From Labia minor (lineage: Eukaryota; Arthropoda; Insecta; Dermaptera; Spongiphoridae), in the NCBI GenBank assembly GCA_963082975.1, contig OY720348.1, forward strand, positions 75,355,719 to 75,419,718: a DNA stretch of 64,000 nt, given 5' to 3'. This document shows, piece after piece, positions 60,354-64,000 of this stretch. The translations under genes were made by a program, and so were the position numbers. The notes beneath the pieces were generated by a model. That model did no database searches and was not told the origin of the DNA. It was given only the letters and a program-made list of their open reading frames with translations. How positions within the stretch are numbered: the stretch's first letter is position 1; every line of letters begins with the position of its first letter.

Positions 60354-60797
60354 AATTGTTTACAAAACGGGAAGGTTCATGGATTTGGATGAAACTTTGC
60401 CAGTGGATTCCTTTTTTAATTCTGAAGAAACTTCCTTATGCCTTCCCTTCTAGTTTACGAGATAAAAATAATTAAACTTTTACAGATTAACTAGTTATGA
60501 TTGAGCAGACATTTAATAATATATTGGCTTATTCACTAATTATTCACTAGAAAAATATGTAATTAATTAATTTTTTATTTTTCATAAAAAACCGAAAATT
60601 AGTGCCCAAATGAATAAAACATGGTAGCTAAATAGAATGTTAATGGATTTATATTACAATTTTAATAATTTTTATCTTGTACACTAGAAGAGACGGAGAA
60701 ATATTGCATAAAGAAAGTTTCTTCATAATTAAAAGAGGAATCCATTGGCAAAGTTTCATCCAAATCCATGAACCTTCCCGTTTTGTAAACAATTACC
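60354..60797. repeat. Repeat G inverted pair
   Basis: Arms of about 125 bp, 60354-60476 and 60667-60797, are inverse copies (ACAAAACGGGAAGGTTCATG at the left; its inverse at the right) around a 190-bp centre. A third single copy is at 56608. Possibly two opposed copies of a Helentron-like family. Confidence 0.55.
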
Positions 60798-62875
60798 TAT
60801 TTATTATATCAAATCAATTGATTACCTGCAGATTCTTATTTCTATTAGAATGCTCTTAAAAAATAAACAATTACTTTCGTAAGTTTGAATAAACTTTTAT
60901 ATCTTTATTGAAACATGTTATTTTAATTTTAAATATATATATATATATATATATATTGTAAATTATATATTGTAAATTTCACCTAATTTTGAAAAGATTA
61001 TATATTTATTTTATTATTTATTTATTATTTCGATTCTGAAAATTGATGAAAAATATTCCATATAAAATCTTATTTTTCGCATTCATGCTGACCACCAAAG
61101 TTTCAATTAATTAAAATTAATTTAATTTTTTATAATTAGGAAAAACAAATGACTTCTCTTTGCCTCTCTCTCTCTCTCTCTCACACACACACTTTTATCT
61201 AATTTAATAATTATTTATAATTTATTATTTTTATATTTTTATTAATTTTATTTTACTAAAATAGTATATATATGATTGTAAAAATTTTATATCTCTCTAT
61301 GCCTAAAGACAACTAAAAATCAATATAATATTATCAATATGAATATGTTAAAATAAAAACGAATTCAACAAAAACATACAATTTTTTTATACATACCAAT
61401 TATTTATTTCTTTGGAAAAGAAAATTTATTTTTGTTATTTTGTTTTGTTTTGTTTTTTTTTTTCAAATTAATTCACTTCATCTCTCCCTACCCTTTATTT
61501 TTATTTTTATTTTTTTTTATTTATTTTTTGGTTTTGTTGCTTCTGTTATTTTAATCTTGGCTTATTTTATCTCCTTTCCTTATTTACAACGCCATTCATC
61601 CTTCTACTGAAATTTTTGATTGATGGATTGATTTCATTTTTATAGCATGTGTACCAAATCACCTTAAGCCCCATAAAAACGAGAAGAAGACATTATAACC
61701 AACTCCCTTTATCGTCCTGGTTCCATAAAATGTTTGGGCCTCGATAGCAAAATTTCAAAATCTGATTGATGCCACCAACGACTAAGTACCACAGGTATGA
61801 AAAATTTCCCCATGGATTGTTTATTAACCTAAAAGATAAATCAAAGAACCCATTTGGGATCCAACGAAGTAATCATTAACACGTTCCCGCCGTTTTATTA
61901 TAGAAAAATTTTACAAAAACTTTAGTAGACTTGAATCTTGACCCGAAGTAGTTAGTATTCTAGACTCCCCCTGGAACAGTTCAAAGTAAATGTGAAACGT
62001 GAAATCAATGATTTTCAATTTACTTCCTATTGTTTTAAGTTATCAGAAATTGATATTTTCTAATTTTGTTTGCAACAAACTGCTTGATTTGGATTTCCTA
62101 TTCTTTTATTTATTACTAATCCTTGGTTAAGCCTAAAAGAAGCAATAATAACGAATGATAACACAGGTTAAGTAGATTAAATAAAAATAGATTGGAAACC
62201 CACTCTATTTTTATAAAAGAAAAGTTAACTGGACATATTTTGTGTATCAACGAGGACCACTTCAACTTGTCCCAAAGCGGACCATACATCCATTGAAAAA
62301 CGGTTGAATGCCATGCTTTTTGATTTAGCAACAGAACAATTTTTTTTTTATCATGTATTCCTTTGAAAGAAAATGCTTTCCATCTTATTAGTCTTTTCTT
62401 TCAGAATATCTTCATTAAAAGTAAATTTTTTACAATTTGATGAAATTTGATATGAAAGTTACTAGACAAAAAAATAAAAATTTTCATAAGTTCTAACGCT
62501 CTTCTTATATATAAAATTGAAAATCCAATTATTTTGTTTGCTATTAGTATAGAAGATTTAAAAAAAAGTTTCGTTGAAATTAATAGAAACAGCGATAGAA
62601 AATTAAAAAAATAAAAATATAATTATTGAATATTAGTCGATAATAATATACTACATATATTATTTAAGTTGTTTAATTTAATTATACATTTTGTGAAATT
62701 GTATCAAGTTGAATTTATAAATGAAGAAAAATAAATAATATAAATAATTTATAATTGGATATGAAATTATTGGAATTTATGAAATAGTCGTGAAATATGG
62801 AATGATAGGCCGAGTGTTTCAACGTCTATAAATTTAGAAAATTTAAATCATTGGGTTGATTAATAAAATTCTGGT
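60798..62875. other. AT-rich spacer
   Basis: (TA)n at 60932-60956, (CT)n at 61169-61180 then (CA) at 61181-61190. 61640-61900 is more mixed, ending in a single TTAACACGTTCCCGCCG half-site near 61880 like the miniature TTAA family. No gene. Confidence 0.5.
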
Positions 62876-62966
62876 TTAACACGTTTTCGCCGGCATGTAC
62901 CACCGGTGGCTCATGCCGCCACATCAAATAAACAGTCAAACGATGGAGCCGGCCGGAACGTGTTAA
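62876..62966 (+). mobile_element. Miniature TTAA element, intact copy
   Basis: 91 bp with TTAA at each end and inverse ends TTAACACGTTTTCGCCGGC / GCCGGCCGGAACGTGTTAA. Central ACCACCGGTGG palindrome. Fits a piggyBac-type MITE, among the shortest possible. Confidence 0.6.
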
Positions 62967-63854
62967 TAGATTTATTCTAATAGGAGCATGCATTTTTAAC
63001 GAATGAAATTAAAAAAAAAACACTAATATTTTGGATTTCTCTTTCCCTTGATAGAAAAACTCATCCAATTACCATTAAGTGGGAAATTAGATGTAGATAA
63101 TCAAAAAGATTTTGTGTGGGATATTCCTCCCTTCAATCATTAAATCTTATATTTTAGATGCAGAAGCTTTGCTTAGTTTACTCTCTCCGCTTTTTAAGAA
63201 ATGTCATCTCCATCCCAACTCCAACCAATTCAATGCCTTTGGCATGTTGAAAGCATCCGTTCTCACCGCTACGCGTGTAGAATGGGTCACTTGATGAAGT
63301 GCTTTTGCATTATATCAGCCAAACTCTCCTTGCTTGTCCATTTAGTCATTAACAGACCCGAAAAATACAAACACCTACCAAGAGAGAAGAATTGTAGTGG
63401 AAGTTCATGATTGTCAACAGTTAACACAGCGAAAGACATTTTTCTATTCTAAGAGCATAACGAATAATAGTAAGTACCTGATTAACCGAGCGGCGGCTCG
63501 CTACTTAAATTAAATTTATTCTTTATAAACTGCCAATATTGTTTTGTCTGGGAATTTATATAAATTGGATGGCGCGTTTATAATGAAAATCGTCTTTTAT
63601 ACTTTTTTTACTTTTCTTTTTTTCAAAAAAAAACCAAGAAACATGATCGACAATGAATACAAAAATATTAATATTAATTCTATCAGTTCACATACAAAAT
63701 TAATCAAATATAAAAAATTTTATTTTTATTTCGAATAATCCAATATCATTTAAATAATTGAATTGAATTGTAAAAGTTGTAGTTAATTAATTATAGAGAT
63801 GCGCAAACTATGAGACGCACCCTATTTTTGGAACGCGACGATTATCATTGTTGA
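62967..63854. other. Spacer
   Basis: 63110-63420 is mixed and unique but without splice pairs. 63472-63510 carries a short hairpin-bearing motif shared with 17026-17060. Nothing else. Confidence 0.45.
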
Positions 63855-64000
63855 AATAAGTTGATCTGTGGCCAGGCGCAGACGGACCGACGGTTTGAAA
63901 TAAATTAATTTTCAGCTACAGAAACAATTTCAAATAATTTAAATGTATCTATTAATGCAATAAAAAACAGATAGGCATAGAACATAAATATTTTTAATTT
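63855..64000 (+). mobile_element. Hel-B copy, cut by window end
   Basis: Runs from AGTTGATCTGTGGCCAGGC to the window edge. Aligns with the first 145 bp of the copy at 55.8 kb with few changes. Confidence 0.55.

Noticed and set aside
1-64000. CRISPR array, operons, bacterial promoters or terminators
   Set aside because: The sequence is animal nuclear DNA; regular repeats here are microsatellites and transposons.

Overview
This is AT-rich animal DNA, with roughly 30% GC outside a few GC-rich islands. It is full of dinucleotide microsatellites and has no operon structure and no long open reading frame apart from a broken mariner transposase. The two secure genes are microRNAs on the + strand: mir-100 (mature form 43194-43215) and let-7 (mature form 43346-43367), 130 nt apart, each with a recognisable 3p strand. 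This is the ancient bilaterian mir-100/let-7 cluster. The precursor sequences together with the mariner, Helentron-like, hAT and SINE content suggest an arthropod. The lineage cannot be fixed from the window. The third classical member, mir-125 (lin-4), was not seen anywhere in the 20 kb downstream.

Layout: 1-800 is plain AT-rich DNA. About 815-1900 is a GC- and CpG-rich island with CT tracts and a consensus splice donor at 1599. It is the best candidate for a promoter and first exon, possibly of the let-7 host transcript 42 kb downstream (inference). Smaller GC-rich blocks lie at 5.6, 12.7-13.1, 18.0-18.4 and 37.8-38.4 kb, some with splice-site pairs. Candidate short exons on the + strand are 29685-29744 and 38308-38352.

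Most of the rest is transposon debris. (i) Hel-A is a 593-651 bp non-autonomous rolling-circle family (Helentron/DINE-like) with 13 copies or pieces; one copy sits cleanly inside a hAT element. (ii) Three smaller Helitron-like families are named here Hel-B, Hel-C and Hel-D; Hel-D lies about 80 bp beyond the let-7 3p strand. (iii) There are several hAT MITE families, four copies with perfect 8-bp target duplications. (iv) A tRNA-derived SINE is present in six copies, the best with 14-15 bp target duplications. (v) There are three internally deleted mariners (24.0, 41.4 and 53.6 kb) and one 187-bp mariner MITE. (vi) There are TTAA-flanked piggyBac-like elements. (vii) Long-armed foldback elements lie at 8.8 and 58.5 kb.

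How it fits together: one probable transcription unit runs left to right, with the microRNA pair inside a very large intron or exon that has been loaded with transposons. The roughly 250 bp around mir-100/let-7 are free of recognised repeats, while repeats begin about 60-80 bp downstream. Protein-coding content is otherwise unproven: a few short coding-like reading frames are listed with low confidence.
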